DNA of 64,000 bases, taken from contig CBDDPH010000002.1 of NCBI GenBank assembly GCA_965232265.1, forward strand, positions 930,001 through 994,000, in the 5' to 3' direction. The notes beneath the pieces were generated by a model. The model made no database searches. It was not told the origin of the DNA and worked only from the letters and a program-made list of their open reading frames with translations. Shown one piece after another: positions 1 to 10,200 of the stretch. The position numbers and the translations under genes were made by a program. Every line of letters starts with the position of its first letter. The stretch's first letter is position 1. The DNA is from VXRD01 sp965232265. Its GTDB lineage: Bacteria > Latescibacterota > UBA2968.

Positions 1-546
1 GATGCCGACACTTTGACAGGTAATGCCCCAGGAACTGGTCGTTTCGTCGAGGGCCTGTTGCAATGCTTCGGCGATCTTTTCTCGATTTTGCAGGAGATCT
101 GCCAATTCGTGTTTGCCGATGATGTCGCGCAGGCCAGTCCGGGCGACAAGTGAGACGGCGTATTCGTATTCCTGAACTTCGAGGGCGGCTTTTTCAGCAT
201 CCCAAACGGTCCAATACACGACGGCATCGACGTTGACCGGGACAGTGTCTTTTGTCAGGGTAGAGTCGGCTCTAATATCAGTGACCCGGACGCGCTGGTC
301 GATATATTTATCGACCCGGTCGATGATGGGAATGATGAGAAACCAACCCGGTCCTTTTAACCCAATAAATTTTCCCATACGCAAGACCACGGCTTTTTCC
401 CACTGGTCAGAGATTTTCAATGTGGCGGCAATGAATAGCGTAGCAGCCAGTCCGATCAGGGCAATGGGTAAAGAAATCAGGTCCGTATAGAACAGGATTG
501 CGTTTGCCAGTGTGAGGATGAGGAAAATGAAGTCGGGTAGGGTGAT
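1..546 (-). CDS. SPFH/stomatin-like (slipin) membrane protein, N-terminal part
   Basis: Reverse-strand translation gives a hydrophobic N-terminus, then DQWEKAVVLRMGKF, GPGWFLIIPIID, RVRVTDIRADSTLTKD, VNVDAVVYW and ARTGLRDIIGKHELADLL, the stomatin/slipin signature. The family forms membrane-anchored SPFH oligomers that scaffold membrane domains or partner with NfeD-type proteases. The C-terminal part lies beyond the left edge. The start is unresolved: an in-frame TAG sits at 547-549, and no ATG or GTG follows it before the conserved domain; only CTG, ATC, ATT or a late TTG (418-420) are available. It lies 6 nt after the MFS gene and is probably co-transcribed with it. Family call firm, start unknown. 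Confidence 0.8.
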   Translation of the reverse strand, partial: MTLPDFIFLILTLANAILFYTDLISLPIALIGLAATLFIAATLKISDQWEKAVVLRMGKFIGLKGPGWFLIIPIIDRVDKYIDQRVRVTDIRADSTLTKDTVPVNVDAVVYWTVWDAEKAALEVQEYEYAVSLVARTGLRDIIGKHELADLLQNREKIAEALQQALDETTSSWGITCQSVGI

Positions 547-552
547 CTAGCG

Positions 553-1878
553 TCAGGCGTCTGTTTCCGATGGCGTTTTTTCACGTCCCATGCGGATGCC
601 TTTTTGTTCGTCAACGGTACGCAAGAGGAAGCCGCCTATGATGAAGAACAGGCCCACGGTTGCCATGCCGTAGCGCTGAGATCCAAAGGCTTGTGTGATG
701 ACGCCCATGAGGAGGGGTCCGAGAAATGCGGTGGCTTTTCCCGAGAAGGCGTAGAAGCCGTAAAATTCGGTTTCTTTGTTTTGGGGAACAAAACGCCCCA
801 TGAGAGACCGACTGGCCGATTGGTTGGGTCCGGCAAATAGGCCGACGAGGATGCCCGCGATCCAGAACCAGATTTTTTCCTGGGGTACGACGGCAATAAC
901 AGTAGCGATGACGAATCCGATGAGGGTGATCTGGATGGTGAGTTTGCCGCCCAGGCGGTCGTCCAGGTACCCAAAACACCACGCGCCAATGCCGGCTGCG
1001 ATGTTGACGATGATGCCGAAGAAGAGGACTTCTTCAAATGTGAACCCATAAGTGCCTGCCGCATAAATGCCGCCAAAGGCAAAAACGGTGATGAGGCCGT
1101 CGTTATAGACGAGGCGGGCGAGCAGGAGCTTGAAGATTTCCCGGTAGCGCTGGAGTTCGCGGAAGGTTTGCAGGATGCGCCGGTAGGATGCAGCCAAACT
1201 CAGGTTGTCGCCAGTTTGCCGCGCAGGTGTTTGGGGTAAATAGAAGAGTGCCGGGAGGCTGAAGATGGCAAACCAGATCGCAACGCCGATATTTGTCGCC
1301 CGGATGTGTTCATGGGTTTCTTTGGCGAGGCCAAACCACGGGGTTTCTGTAGATACAAAGCCGACCATGAGGACGGCCATTGAGAGCAGGCCCCCGAAAT
1401 ATCCCACGCCCCATGCCTGTCCCGATATGCGACCGATGCGCTCGGGCGGGGCAATGTCGGGCAAGAAGGCGTTGTAAAATACAATGCCCATTTCAAAGCA
1501 GATGCAGGCGATGATGTAGATCACCATGGCATAAGTGGCTTGCCCTTGTTGCGGGAAATAGAGCAGGGCGGTGAAGATGACCGCGAGGAATGTGAAGAAT
1601 ATTAAAAAGCGTTTGCGATATCCGCCCTGGTCAGAGAGCGCGCCGAGGGGCGGCGATAGCAGGGCGACGATGAGCATGATGATGCCGACGCCGCGAGACC
1701 ATAAAGCCGTGCCGATAATTTCATTTTCAGCGATGACTTTGGTAAAAAACGCCGCGTAGATAAATGTGGTGACGTTGTTGGCAAAGGACGAGTTTGCAAA
1801 GTCATACATCATCCACGAGATGATGGTTTTTCGATTAGAGGACATTTTGAATGACCGTTCTGGCAAATCCGATTTCAA
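553..1878 (-). CDS. MFS transporter of the UMF1/Atg22 type
   Basis: This 441-residue polytopic protein of about 12 membrane segments carries SWMMYDFANSSFA near its N-terminus, the hallmark of the UMF1/Atg22-like MFS family, and LLSPPLGALSDQ after the second helix. The family exports small solutes such as amino acids; the substrate here cannot be read from sequence. The best start is TTG at 1878, because AAAGGA lies about 6 nt upstream. The ATG at 1845, just ahead of the conserved SWMMYDFAN motif, has no Shine-Dalgarno sequence. It follows hsdR by about 50 nt on the same strand and precedes the SPFH gene. Confidence 0.85.
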   Translation of the reverse strand: MKSDLPERSFKMSSNRKTIISWMMYDFANSSFANNVTTFIYAAFFTKVIAENEIIGTALWSRGVGIIMLIVALLSPPLGALSDQGGYRKRFLIFFTFLAVIFTALLYFPQQGQATYAMVIYIIACICFEMGIVFYNAFLPDIAPPERIGRISGQAWGVGYFGGLLSMAVLMVGFVSTETPWFGLAKETHEHIRATNIGVAIWFAIFSLPALFYLPQTPARQTGDNLSLAASYRRILQTFRELQRYREIFKLLLARLVYNDGLITVFAFGGIYAAGTYGFTFEEVLFFGIIVNIAAGIGAWCFGYLDDRLGGKLTIQITLIGFVIATVIAVVPQEKIWFWIAGILVGLFAGPNQSASRSLMGRFVPQNKETEFYGFYAFSGKATAFLGPLLMGVITQAFGSQRYGMATVGLFFIIGGFLLRTVDEQKGIRMGREKTPSETDA

Positions 1879-1929
1879 ATTCTTCCTTTCTCTTTTCTTT
1901 TTCTAACTTCTAACTTCTGCCTTCACACT

Positions 1930-4900
1930 TCAAGCGGCACTTTCATAATATGGCGATGGCAATTTGGGGTAGGTGCGGTAGATGTGGCGGAAGACGTCTT
2001 CGGTTTTTGTTTTGATGTCCTTTTCCGTGTATTTGTGAGGCAGGCCGGTTTGGTCGCTGTAGAGAAAGTCATAGATGGATGTCCGCACGGCGTCTCGGGT
2101 CGCTTCTTTTTCACACCATTGGTGGACGCGCAGTTTGCTGGCTTTTAGTTTTTTCAGGAGGCTGACGGCCACTTTTTTGATTTGTGTGATTTCGCCCGCG
2201 TTCAGGTCGGATTTTTTCAACAGGTCGAAGATTGCGAGAGATTCTTCGTCGAGTCCCTCGCGAACAGCTCGGGTTTCTTCTTCATCTAATTTTTGCACCA
2301 GATTGAGCAATGCCTCGAAGGTGCGCTCTATTGTTAATTGGTCCTTTTCGCGGTTGTACGCTGCGACGATTTCTTCGTAGTGGTGCTGAAAGTTCATACG
2401 TAATGGGTTTTGCTGTAGTAGGCGTTGCAATTTTTGTTCTACTGCTTGTCTGAGATTTTGGACGGTGGTGTTTTTTCCGGGGCTACGTGCGAATTCGCGC
2501 TTTAGACGCTCGAAGTCTATCTGGCTGATGTCGTAGGGACGCCGCCCTGCAGCCGCAGGACTGACTGTGGGTTCAATGGCCTCATCTACTACCCGCTGTA
2601 ATTGCATTATGATGTCTGAAATATCGGCATGATTGCGGTCTTGCTGGAGGCTTTTGTACACGATGTCAATGGCGTCGCGGTCTTTGCGATAGGTGTTGAT
2701 GTTCTGTACGTTGACGCAGGCTTTGTATTTTTTGAATACTTCGCGACACATGACTTCAAAGCGTTTGCGGGTTTCGTCGTTTTCGTTGACGGCTTCTTTG
2801 CAGGCTATGATCGCTGCGTTGCGCTGGAAGCCCGTTTTTGTGATGATGCCGTCCAGTGGTGCGTTGCGTTTGTCGAGGAAGCCTCGCACCAGAGTGATGG
2901 CTTCGGCGAGGTCGGCCAACAATTCTTCTTCGGGTTTTGCGGGGTCGGTCGGTGCGCTATCTCCATCCGGTTGCGTGCCAGCGAAGGTTGCGAGTGCCTG
3001 GCGCAGGTGGACGAGGACGCCGCAGTAATCTACGATCAGGCCGTTGTTTTTATTTTCTTTTACGCGGTTGGCGCGGGCAATGGCCTGCATGAGGGTGTGT
3101 GCTTTGAGTGGTTTGTCGAGGTAGAGCGTTGACAGGCACGGCACATCGAAACCCGTGAGCCACATGGCGCAGACAATGGCGATGCGGAATGGGTGTTCCT
3201 CGTCTTTGAAGGCTTCGTCCAGGTCCATGCGTTGCTTGTTCTGGTATTGTGGTTTGTTTCTCAGGGTTTCGGGCAAGTCTATGCCTTCTTTGATGAGCCT
3301 GCGGTGTGGGATGATGTCCAGGTCCCATTTGTTGAATTTTTCGATTTCGCCCTGTTCTTCGCTGATTACGACTGCTATGCGGGTCTCGCGCATCCATTCG
3401 ATCTTCTGATGCAGGTGTGCTTTCTCCTCTTCGTCCGTTGTCCGCGATAGCTTCTCTTCCAGTTTCCCGATGTATTCATGCCAGTAGAATTCAATCAATT
3501 TGTGCATTCGCACGCAGGTTATTTTGTCGATGCAGACCAGCATGGCTTTGCCGGTTTCCCAGGCGGTTGCGTAGTGCCGCGTGAAGTCCCGCGCCAGTTG
3601 GTCGAGCCGTTTGCCCGCGGTGATGATGTGGTAGGCGCGTTTGAGTTCCCGTTCGAGGTGCTGTTCCTCTTCGATGTCGCTGATTTCGGCTTCTTCCAAT
3701 TTTTCGGCGATGCGTTCGTTCAGATCATCAATGGCGATGCCGAGTTTGTCGCCGCGCGCGTCGTAGTAGAGGGGGAGCGTGGCGTTGTCTTCTACTGCGC
3801 GCTGGAAATCGTAGGTGGAGACGTAGTCGCCGAAGACGCGCCGCGTGATCTGGTCGTCTTTGAAGAGGGGTGTGCCGGTGAAGCCGATGTAGGCGGCGTT
3901 GGGCAGGGCGTGGCGCATGTTGGCTGCCAATTCGCCGTATTGGGTGCGGTGCGCTTCGTCGGTGATGACGATGATGTCGTCGCGCTGGGTGTAGCCTTTG
4001 TCGGTGTCTATATCTTGGTTGAATTTCTGGATGAGGGAGAAGATGTGCGATTTGTGTTCGGTCAATAGCTGGTTCAGGTGTGGCCCGTCTGCTGCGCGGC
4101 AGGGGTCTCGGTCGTGATCCACGACGCCGCAACCGGCGAAGGTTTTGTAGATTTGCGTGTCGAGGTCTGTGCGGTCGGTGAGGATGAGGAAGGTGAAGTT
4201 GCCGCCGAGTTTGCGGTGTACTTTGCGGGTGAAGAGTACCATGGAGTAGCTTTTGCCAGCACCCTGTGTGTGCCAGAAGACACCGAGTTTGCCGTCTTTG
4301 CGGTCGCGCACGGCTTCAATGGCGCGGTTTACGCCGAGGAACTGGTGGTTGCGGGCAAGGATTTTCTTTGTTTCGCCCGATGTGTCGTCGAAGAGGATGA
4401 AGTTTTCTATGATGTCCATGAAGTCGCGTTTGTTGCAGACGCCTTTGAGGAGGGTTTCCATATCCACGACGCCGGGCTCTTCTTCGGATAGGCGTTTCCA
4501 TTCGTGGAAGTGGTCCCACTCGCTGGTGATGGCGCCGAGTTTTGCTTTTTCGCCGTTGCCAAACATGACGATGGCGTTGTGGTGGAAGATGTGGGAGATG
4601 GTGTCGCGGTAGTCCGAATAGTTGCCGTTGTACGCGGCTTTGAGATCCCGATGGATGTTTTTGCATTCGATGAAGAGGAGGGGCAGGCCGTTGACGAAGC
4701 CGATGATGTCTGCCCGACGGCGGTAGAGGTCCCCTTTTATCCACAATTCGCGCACGCAGAGGAAGTGGTTGTTTTCGGGGGTGTCAAAGTCAAAGATTCG
4801 GAGGCGTTGCCGCGTCTGCTCGCCGTTGGCGTTGCAGAATGTGACGGGTACGCCGTTGCGGATGAAGTCGTACTTTTCGCAGTTGGTGGCGGCGATGCTT

Positions 4901-5160
4901 TGCGAAGCAGTGGTGGATGTGATTTGCCGGATCGCGTCGTTGTAGGCGTCTTCGGGCAGGCCGGGGTTCAGCGTTTGCAGCGCGGTGAGCAGATGGCGCG
5001 TGAGCACGACTTCGCGCTCTGAGGTGCGACCGAGCAGGCTATCCGGTCCAAAGTCCTCGTTGTTGTAGGCATAGACGGATTCCCAGCCGAGTTGCTGTTC
5101 GAGATACTCGGCTGTGGTCTGTTGAACGAGGGTGTCTTCGGTGTAGGGAGATGGGTTCAT
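1930..5160 (-). CDS. hsdR: Type I restriction enzyme, R (motor/nuclease) subunit
   Basis: A 1076-residue HsdR of normal length. The N-terminal PD-(D/E)XK nuclease is visible as D151 and then LLFIECK with E165 and K167. The SF2 motor follows: TQGAGKS (Walker A, 298-304), DEAHRTQYG, GFTGTPL and, later, a helicase C lobe with IARANRVKENK. The C-terminal helical domain that docks on HsdM is present. In the family this subunit translocates DNA and cleaves unmodified DNA, but only inside an R2M2S complex. All catalytic motifs look intact, while the only hsdM in the window lacks its catalytic core. It starts at ATG 5160, 22 nt after the HIRAN gene. Confidence 0.95.
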   Translation of the reverse strand: MNPSPYTEDTLVQQTTAEYLEQQLGWESVYAYNNEDFGPDSLLGRTSEREVVLTRHLLTALQTLNPGLPEDAYNDAIRQITSTTASQSIAATNCEKYDFIRNGVPVTFCNANGEQTRQRLRIFDFDTPENNHFLCVRELWIKGDLYRRRADIIGFVNGLPLLFIECKNIHRDLKAAYNGNYSDYRDTISHIFHHNAIVMFGNGEKAKLGAITSEWDHFHEWKRLSEEEPGVVDMETLLKGVCNKRDFMDIIENFILFDDTSGETKKILARNHQFLGVNRAIEAVRDRKDGKLGVFWHTQGAGKSYSMVLFTRKVHRKLGGNFTFLILTDRTDLDTQIYKTFAGCGVVDHDRDPCRAADGPHLNQLLTEHKSHIFSLIQKFNQDIDTDKGYTQRDDIIVITDEAHRTQYGELAANMRHALPNAAYIGFTGTPLFKDDQITRRVFGDYVSTYDFQRAVEDNATLPLYYDARGDKLGIAIDDLNERIAEKLEEAEISDIEEEQHLERELKRAYHIITAGKRLDQLARDFTRHYATAWETGKAMLVCIDKITCVRMHKLIEFYWHEYIGKLEEKLSRTTDEEEKAHLHQKIEWMRETRIAVVISEEQGEIEKFNKWDLDIIPHRRLIKEGIDLPETLRNKPQYQNKQRMDLDEAFKDEEHPFRIAIVCAMWLTGFDVPCLSTLYLDKPLKAHTLMQAIARANRVKENKNNGLIVDYCGVLVHLRQALATFAGTQPDGDSAPTDPAKPEEELLADLAEAITLVRGFLDKRNAPLDGIITKTGFQRNAAIIACKEAVNENDETRKRFEVMCREVFKKYKACVNVQNINTYRKDRDAIDIVYKSLQQDRNHADISDIIMQLQRVVDEAIEPTVSPAAAGRRPYDISQIDFERLKREFARSPGKNTTVQNLRQAVEQKLQRLLQQNPLRMNFQHHYEEIVAAYNREKDQLTIERTFEALLNLVQKLDEEETRAVREGLDEESLAIFDLLKKSDLNAGEITQIKKVAVSLLKKLKASKLRVHQWCEKEATRDAVRTSIYDFLYSDQTGLPHKYTEKDIKTKTEDVFRHIYRTYPKLPSPYYESAA

Positions 5161-5181
5161 TCTGATAGCATTACCAATCTG

Positions 5182-5931
5182 TCAATCACCAATTAGCGGT
5201 TGAAAATCCTCACTCTCCATCGGTTCATATCCGTCCCAATGACCGTGCATCTCAATCAAAACGCGCTGTGTCATCGGAGACGGTGGGGGATTGACCCTCA
5301 CCACATGCGCCGCATATTCACCGGGCGATTCGGTCGTTGCCTTCGCCATTTCGGATACGAGATAACGCGGGGTCCAGCCAATCATGTGGTAGTCCGTTGT
5401 CTGGAGTTGCACGGCCAGACCAGTCACTGGATTGGTCAGTTCCAGTGTTACGTAAAGTTCTTCTCCCGGCTTCAGCGCATTCAGTCGTTCTTGCGCGGGG
5501 CGGCTTGTGTGTCGCCATCCGTGCAGGAAAAACCGGCAGACAAAACTGCCATCGTTGGCTTTGACCAGTTTTGGAAAGACCTCGTAATCGTCGGTTACCC
5601 GATAGCCACCGCTTACTGATAACATCTCGAAAGGGTCAGCATTTTCGTGAAGACCAAGGTTCCCCAGATAGTCCGCACGGTCCGGTCTTCCCTGTGCAAT
5701 GACTCGATTCCTGAATAGCGGAAATAGTTCCAAAGATTTGTAATCCTCTAATAGCTGCGGAAAATCCCACAACGGCGGGAACTTCAATTCTTTCTGTGCC
5801 CGCTTCGCCCCTTCAATATAACGAAAGCGATAGAGCGGACGTTCTACATCTGCATCCAACCGACCAATCGGGAACCACTGGCGGGTCTGTCCCTGGTCTT
5901 CCCAAGCCAGAAACAGGGTTCGCGTATTCAT
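5182..5931 (-). CDS. HIRAN-domain protein, partner of a HipA-like kinase
   Basis: A 249-residue protein. Its N-terminal half (LAWEDQGQTRQWFPIGRL, PLYRFRYIEGA, ELFPLFRNRV) resembles the small N-terminal subdomain found in HipA-type kinases. The second half has a HIRAN-like pattern ending in DYHMIGWTPRYLV; HIRAN domains bind DNA ends or single-stranded DNA in helicases such as HLTF. Its ATG overlaps the kinase stop by 4 nt (5928-5931), so the two are translationally coupled. The layout recalls split HipS/HipT systems, but with a HIRAN module added. Domain assignment is from motif memory and should be tested by profile search. Confidence 0.7.
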   Translation of the reverse strand: MNTRTLFLAWEDQGQTRQWFPIGRLDADVERPLYRFRYIEGAKRAQKELKFPPLWDFPQLLEDYKSLELFPLFRNRVIAQGRPDRADYLGNLGLHENADPFEMLSVSGGYRVTDDYEVFPKLVKANDGSFVCRFFLHGWRHTSRPAQERLNALKPGEELYVTLELTNPVTGLAVQLQTTDYHMIGWTPRYLVSEMAKATTESPGEYAAHVVRVNPPPSPMTQRVLIEMHGHWDGYEPMESEDFQPLIGD

Positions 5932-6818
5932 TGGATCATTCCTCCCAACTGTTCAAAGTTATAACACATCAGGGCAATCGCAAACTTACGGGCTGCGGGA
6001 GACATCCAGTTATCAGGCACGCGGTTGACAATTGTGCTTATGGAATCTTTATCCAATTTTTGGAGTTTCGCCAGTGCAGAATGGAAAAGGTCTGGATAGG
6101 TAGGGGCCGCATGACGTACTAATTCCAGCGGACTGGGGCCATATCGCTCGTCCTCCGACCAGTAAATTGCACCGCGTCCTCTTTCCGCATAGTCTCCTAC
6201 GCGATTCTCGGTCATTAGTCTGTCGCGGCGTTCATCCCGAAGTTCTCGTCCCAGCGAGGATGCGTGGTCATAAGACGGTGCTACAAAACTCCCCCCTTCG
6301 TCACCTGTCCGCCGCCGAAGTATGCCCCAGTTCTCGTGATGGCGGTCTGTGTTGCCAATCAATGCGTCCAGAACCGTGTATTCAGCAATGATGGGCTTCG
6401 CTTGTTTCGCAGATTCAGGATCGAAAAAAATAGCGTCCATTACTTTCCATATATTCGCCAAAGTATGACTTGACTGACGAAATTTTTGGTTGGGATTGTA
6501 ACCGTCAACGGTCACTTCCAGCATTTGGTTGCCGTGGTGTAGAACCCTGCCTCCAAGGGCAAACGATTCTGTCACCGAGCCGCGCTCACCTTGAAACTGC
6601 GCCAGTTCTACCTTCGCGTGTGTAATTCCGATCACAGAAGCAACCTCGGCGGCAATCTTCTCAGCCCAGTGTTCTCCTGTGTTTGGTCGAGGATGTTTGA
6701 AGAGCCAATTTGTTTCGTCATCAGGCTTGCCATACCAGAACTTCGTTTTACCCCCCATTTCCTCGGGGTTAATCACCCATTCAGATTCCACTGTAACGAT
6801 TGGATATGTGTCAGACAT
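5928..6818 (-). CDS. HipA-like (PI3K-fold) protein kinase
   Basis: A 296-residue protein with the HipA C-terminal catalytic signature: LDALIGNTDRHHENWGIL supplies the catalytic Asp/Asn, and APSYDHASSLG is the metal-binding DxxSS-type motif. Upstream, TNWLFKHPRP fits the ATP-binding strand with its Lys. It lacks the HipA N-terminal subdomain, which seems to be supplied by the HIRAN protein directly downstream. HipA-family kinases phosphorylate translation factors such as glutamyl-tRNA synthetase to cause growth arrest, and related split systems act as toxins. No HipB-like Xre antitoxin is adjacent. A 90-nt gap separates it from the upstream PIN gene. Confidence 0.8.
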   Translation of the reverse strand: MSDTYPIVTVESEWVINPEEMGGKTKFWYGKPDDETNWLFKHPRPNTGEHWAEKIAAEVASVIGITHAKVELAQFQGERGSVTESFALGGRVLHHGNQMLEVTVDGYNPNQKFRQSSHTLANIWKVMDAIFFDPESAKQAKPIIAEYTVLDALIGNTDRHHENWGILRRRTGDEGGSFVAPSYDHASSLGRELRDERRDRLMTENRVGDYAERGRGAIYWSEDERYGPSPLELVRHAAPTYPDLFHSALAKLQKLDKDSISTIVNRVPDNWMSPAARKFAIALMCYNFEQLGGMIQ

Positions 6819-6908
6819 GCATCAGTTCCGAATATATTACTTCATCCTATCATCTGAACCAAGGACCTAAACTTCGCACCGTCTTTTGGGAAAATATAAA
6901 GTTCGCCC

Positions 6909-7298
6909 TTAAATTTGGTAAGCGAGATTTAGTTCGGTAGCCACATCCATAAGCGATTCATCGAGTGTCCAAAGTTCGGTTGCCCGCGTCAATTCTGTGG
7001 CGGCCAATAAATGAAAATCAATATAGCCGATACCACGACCCATCAGTTGTTTTTGCTCAATGAAGGACAGTACCTGGTCATCGGTAGCAACCGAGGCCAT
7101 GGGCAAGCCTTTGAGCAGTGCCAGCACTCCTTGGCGATCCTCCAAATTGCCGCAGGCCAGTTCTCCAATGACCATAGGATGAGCCAATACCAGGTCGTTA
7201 TTTAACAGGGTTTTAAGTCGTTCACTATGTTGAATACTAAATCTTGGATCTTTCGGATTGAGATGATTAATCCAGATTGGGGTATCAGCTAAAATCAT
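6909..7298 (-). CDS. PIN-domain (VapC-like) ribonuclease
   Basis: A 129-residue PIN domain: ILADTPIWI (first Asp, residue 4), VIGELACG (Glu), GIGYIDFHLLAA (Asp) and LWTLDESL (last Asp) give the full acidic quartet. VapC-type PIN proteins cleave tRNA or rRNA. It has no VapB-like antitoxin. Instead its ATG overlaps the stop of the 1083 aa AlbA_2 protein by 4 nt (7295-7298), which suggests the large protein is its partner or that it is an effector domain in a defence module. Confidence 0.88.
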   Translation of the reverse strand: MILADTPIWINHLNPKDPRFSIQHSERLKTLLNNDLVLAHPMVIGELACGNLEDRQGVLALLKGLPMASVATDDQVLSFIEQKQLMGRGIGYIDFHLLAATELTRATELWTLDESLMDVATELNLAYQI

Positions 7299-10200
7299 GC
7301 GGGGTCACTCCGACGGCGCGGGATAGATTGTAGTTGTGGCTCGCTTCCGCCGAGTTGTGCCAATCTCCGGGCACTTTCGCGTTCAATATGCTCAGCAACA
7401 TATATTTCCGCTTTGCTCTCATATCCTTCTGCTAATTTTTTAAGTGTAACAGCAAGGCGGTGATAGCCCGCATTTTCAACTTCTTCGGCCTTCTGCCTGT
7501 ATTTTTCGGCAAGCACTCGCTCTGGTTTTCCCGTTGGGTCAATTTCGTAAGCTCCGCGAGCGTTGAGAATTCCAGTCCAGAAACCATTTCTCATTTTCTC
7601 CGCGTCCTTCGCATTGAGCGCAGATGCAACTATTCGGTGTATCCACAACCCTTCTGGATCAGATGGCGCATGAATGAGGACATTTCCTATATGTATAAGA
7701 GCGACCTCAAGGTGTCCAGATTCATCACACGCTTTTTTTGTTGTGTTAAGCCACTCCGTAAACTGTTCCGGTAAAAATTGGTCATCTGATTGGGCCCCTG
7801 GAAGAATCATCCAGTTATCAAGGAGGTTGTATGCATTTTCAGCAATGGCTTTCTCCTGTTCGCTAAATTCTGTTGCGGGTTCCTTTTCCTTTTCTGAACG
7901 ATAAATAAGACGTATCACTTCACAGAAAAACTTCGGGTCAGAAGATAGGCGGTTTTTCAATGTTTTAGGCGATGAGTATTGATCCAATAAGGGCAGATAT
8001 GCCCACTCAATTTGAAAAAGATCATCTGGATCGGTGTCAGGGTCGTTCTGCAGAGCCTTTATGATTTCGATGATATTATATGTACTAATTTCTTGGGGAG
8101 GTTCTTGAGAAGCAACGGCAGCCATGAGAGCCTTGACACTTCGGGTTTTGTCCAATGGCTGTTTATTGTGTTTCATTTGGCTCAGGCATCTGAGGGCAGT
8201 ATAAGGTCTGTCATACTCTATCAATTTGTCTATGGCAAAGCCGAGGTCATCATCAGTGTGATATGGTCTTGCACTGGTTTTACTCCAGTATTCCTTTTCG
8301 GACTTGTCGAGCCAATCTGTCGCGCGATGCCAGGTCTCTTTTGTAAAGGGTAGATAGGACAGAAACTGACCTGTTTGTGCGACTGACCAGTTCGAGGTGT
8401 CAAAGCCCTCAACCCATTCCCATCCATTGATGTCTTGGCGGCATCTGACATAAGCACTTGTAAACAACGCGAGTTTGGTATTCTCTGTTTCCAGCAATGC
8501 TGGAAGGATGTATTTGTCGGTTTCTGCCTGGGCAATAGTTCCCAGGGAACGACCAACATCCCAGGGGAACTCAACGCTTTTGGCGAATTGAAGTACCATA
8601 TCCATCCCACCATCAGCCAGGATCTCTTTTATGGCTTGCTGACGGTCTTGATTGAGTTGTTCTTCTCCCGTTTCGCTTTCTTCATAGAGAAGAACAGCAT
8701 GGGAGCTAAACAAGATGCGATGAAGATGAAATGGATTTTCAGGGGCGAGTTTTGCAGCAACAGTCTCAATTTTGGAAACGGTCTTATCGCTTAAAGCCCA
8801 TTTTGTATCAGAAACGCGTTCGTGTATCGCAGTAAACTCTGTTAATTTAGTCCAGAGCTTTAGACGCTGATCCTCAGGTTTCCCGCATATATCTTCTGAT
8901 GACAAATGCTCGAGAAGTTTGTCCAAATAAGGTTTTGGCAAGTGATTGAGGTCGCCTACCAATCGAGCTAATTTATCAATGTCATTACTTGCCATTGAAA
9001 TCACCATTTCAGCGTAAGAGGCAACTTGTTTTGCGCGCTCCTCTTGAGTTACGCCATCTACCCAATCATCGGGAATAGTATTTCGCCACGCAGGTTTGTG
9101 AGTGCCAACGGATAGCTGATGCTGCCCTGGCAACAGGCTGATCAATAGGTTCCAAGCCACTTCTGGGACCTCATTTACCAGCGTTTTGATGGCAACTTCG
9201 CGCTTCGCTATGGGTGCGGTAGTCTGCGGAAGCCACGGAAGTAAAATCGTTGCCAGTGAATTGGCAGGACGGTTCAAAGAATGCCCGCCAGGGTCACGTG
9301 CCGCAAGCTCTCCGAGAATTACGCACACGCGGACGAGATGGTCAGCATCCCAGGCGAGTGTTTCCAATGCCCAGAGTAGGCCAGTGAGGTAATTGTTACC
9401 CCCCACACCACCGCGTTCCTGTGAAAGCAGTTCTTCAAACGGGCAAGGGGATTGGTTCAACGCATTTTCTACCGCATCCAAAAATTCATCTGGGGCTGCT
9501 TCTGCCAGTGTAGGGAGAAGATCATTGAGGCTACCCCACAATACCCAATCCGCATTCTCGAAAATTTCTCGAACGGCAAGAACAGCAGTGTCTTTTGGCT
9601 TCCAACCCTGATGTTGTGGTGAAAAGTTCGTCAAAGCACCGGGATTGGTGCCGAGAAGTGCCAGCGTTTCAGCCAGGCCTTTTTGAAGTCCGTTTGAGTA
9701 TTTTGGTATCCTACCGTAGATATTGGCGGCGTAGCGTTGATCAGGTGGTAAATCAAACTTAGGATCACGCTCGGACAATACTTTGACCGCACACTGTTTC
9801 AGGGCATCCAGCGTGTCGTCAAAAACACGTCCGCCTAATGCCTGCCATATTCCTTTTCGATCCATGACCCATTTCCCATTCATAAACGTCACAGGGCTTA
9901 TGGCTTGTTGTAACATCCCCCTCAGTTTGGGAATCCACTTTGCGTAATCCTCATCATTGGCAAGCTGACACACAATTTGTAGATCGGCTTCGTTTAGCTC
10001 ATTCCACGCGCCAAGAAGGTTGGCAATCGCCAGTTCAGAAGCGTACTTGTGTTGATTCCAGTCTGAATTGGCTTGTTGCTCATCAGAAGACTGCAACCGG
10101 ATTGTCTCAATTTCTTGCAAACTGAGTGCCCCCAAAGACTCGCCATTGCGTCCATACCAGTGCCCTTTCCAGGCGGTTGGGATGCCTTGCATGGCGGGCG

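Noticed and set aside
3478..5022. Plus-strand frames rich in V, G and F
   Set aside because: Antisense of hsdR; composition is typical of a reversed coding strand.
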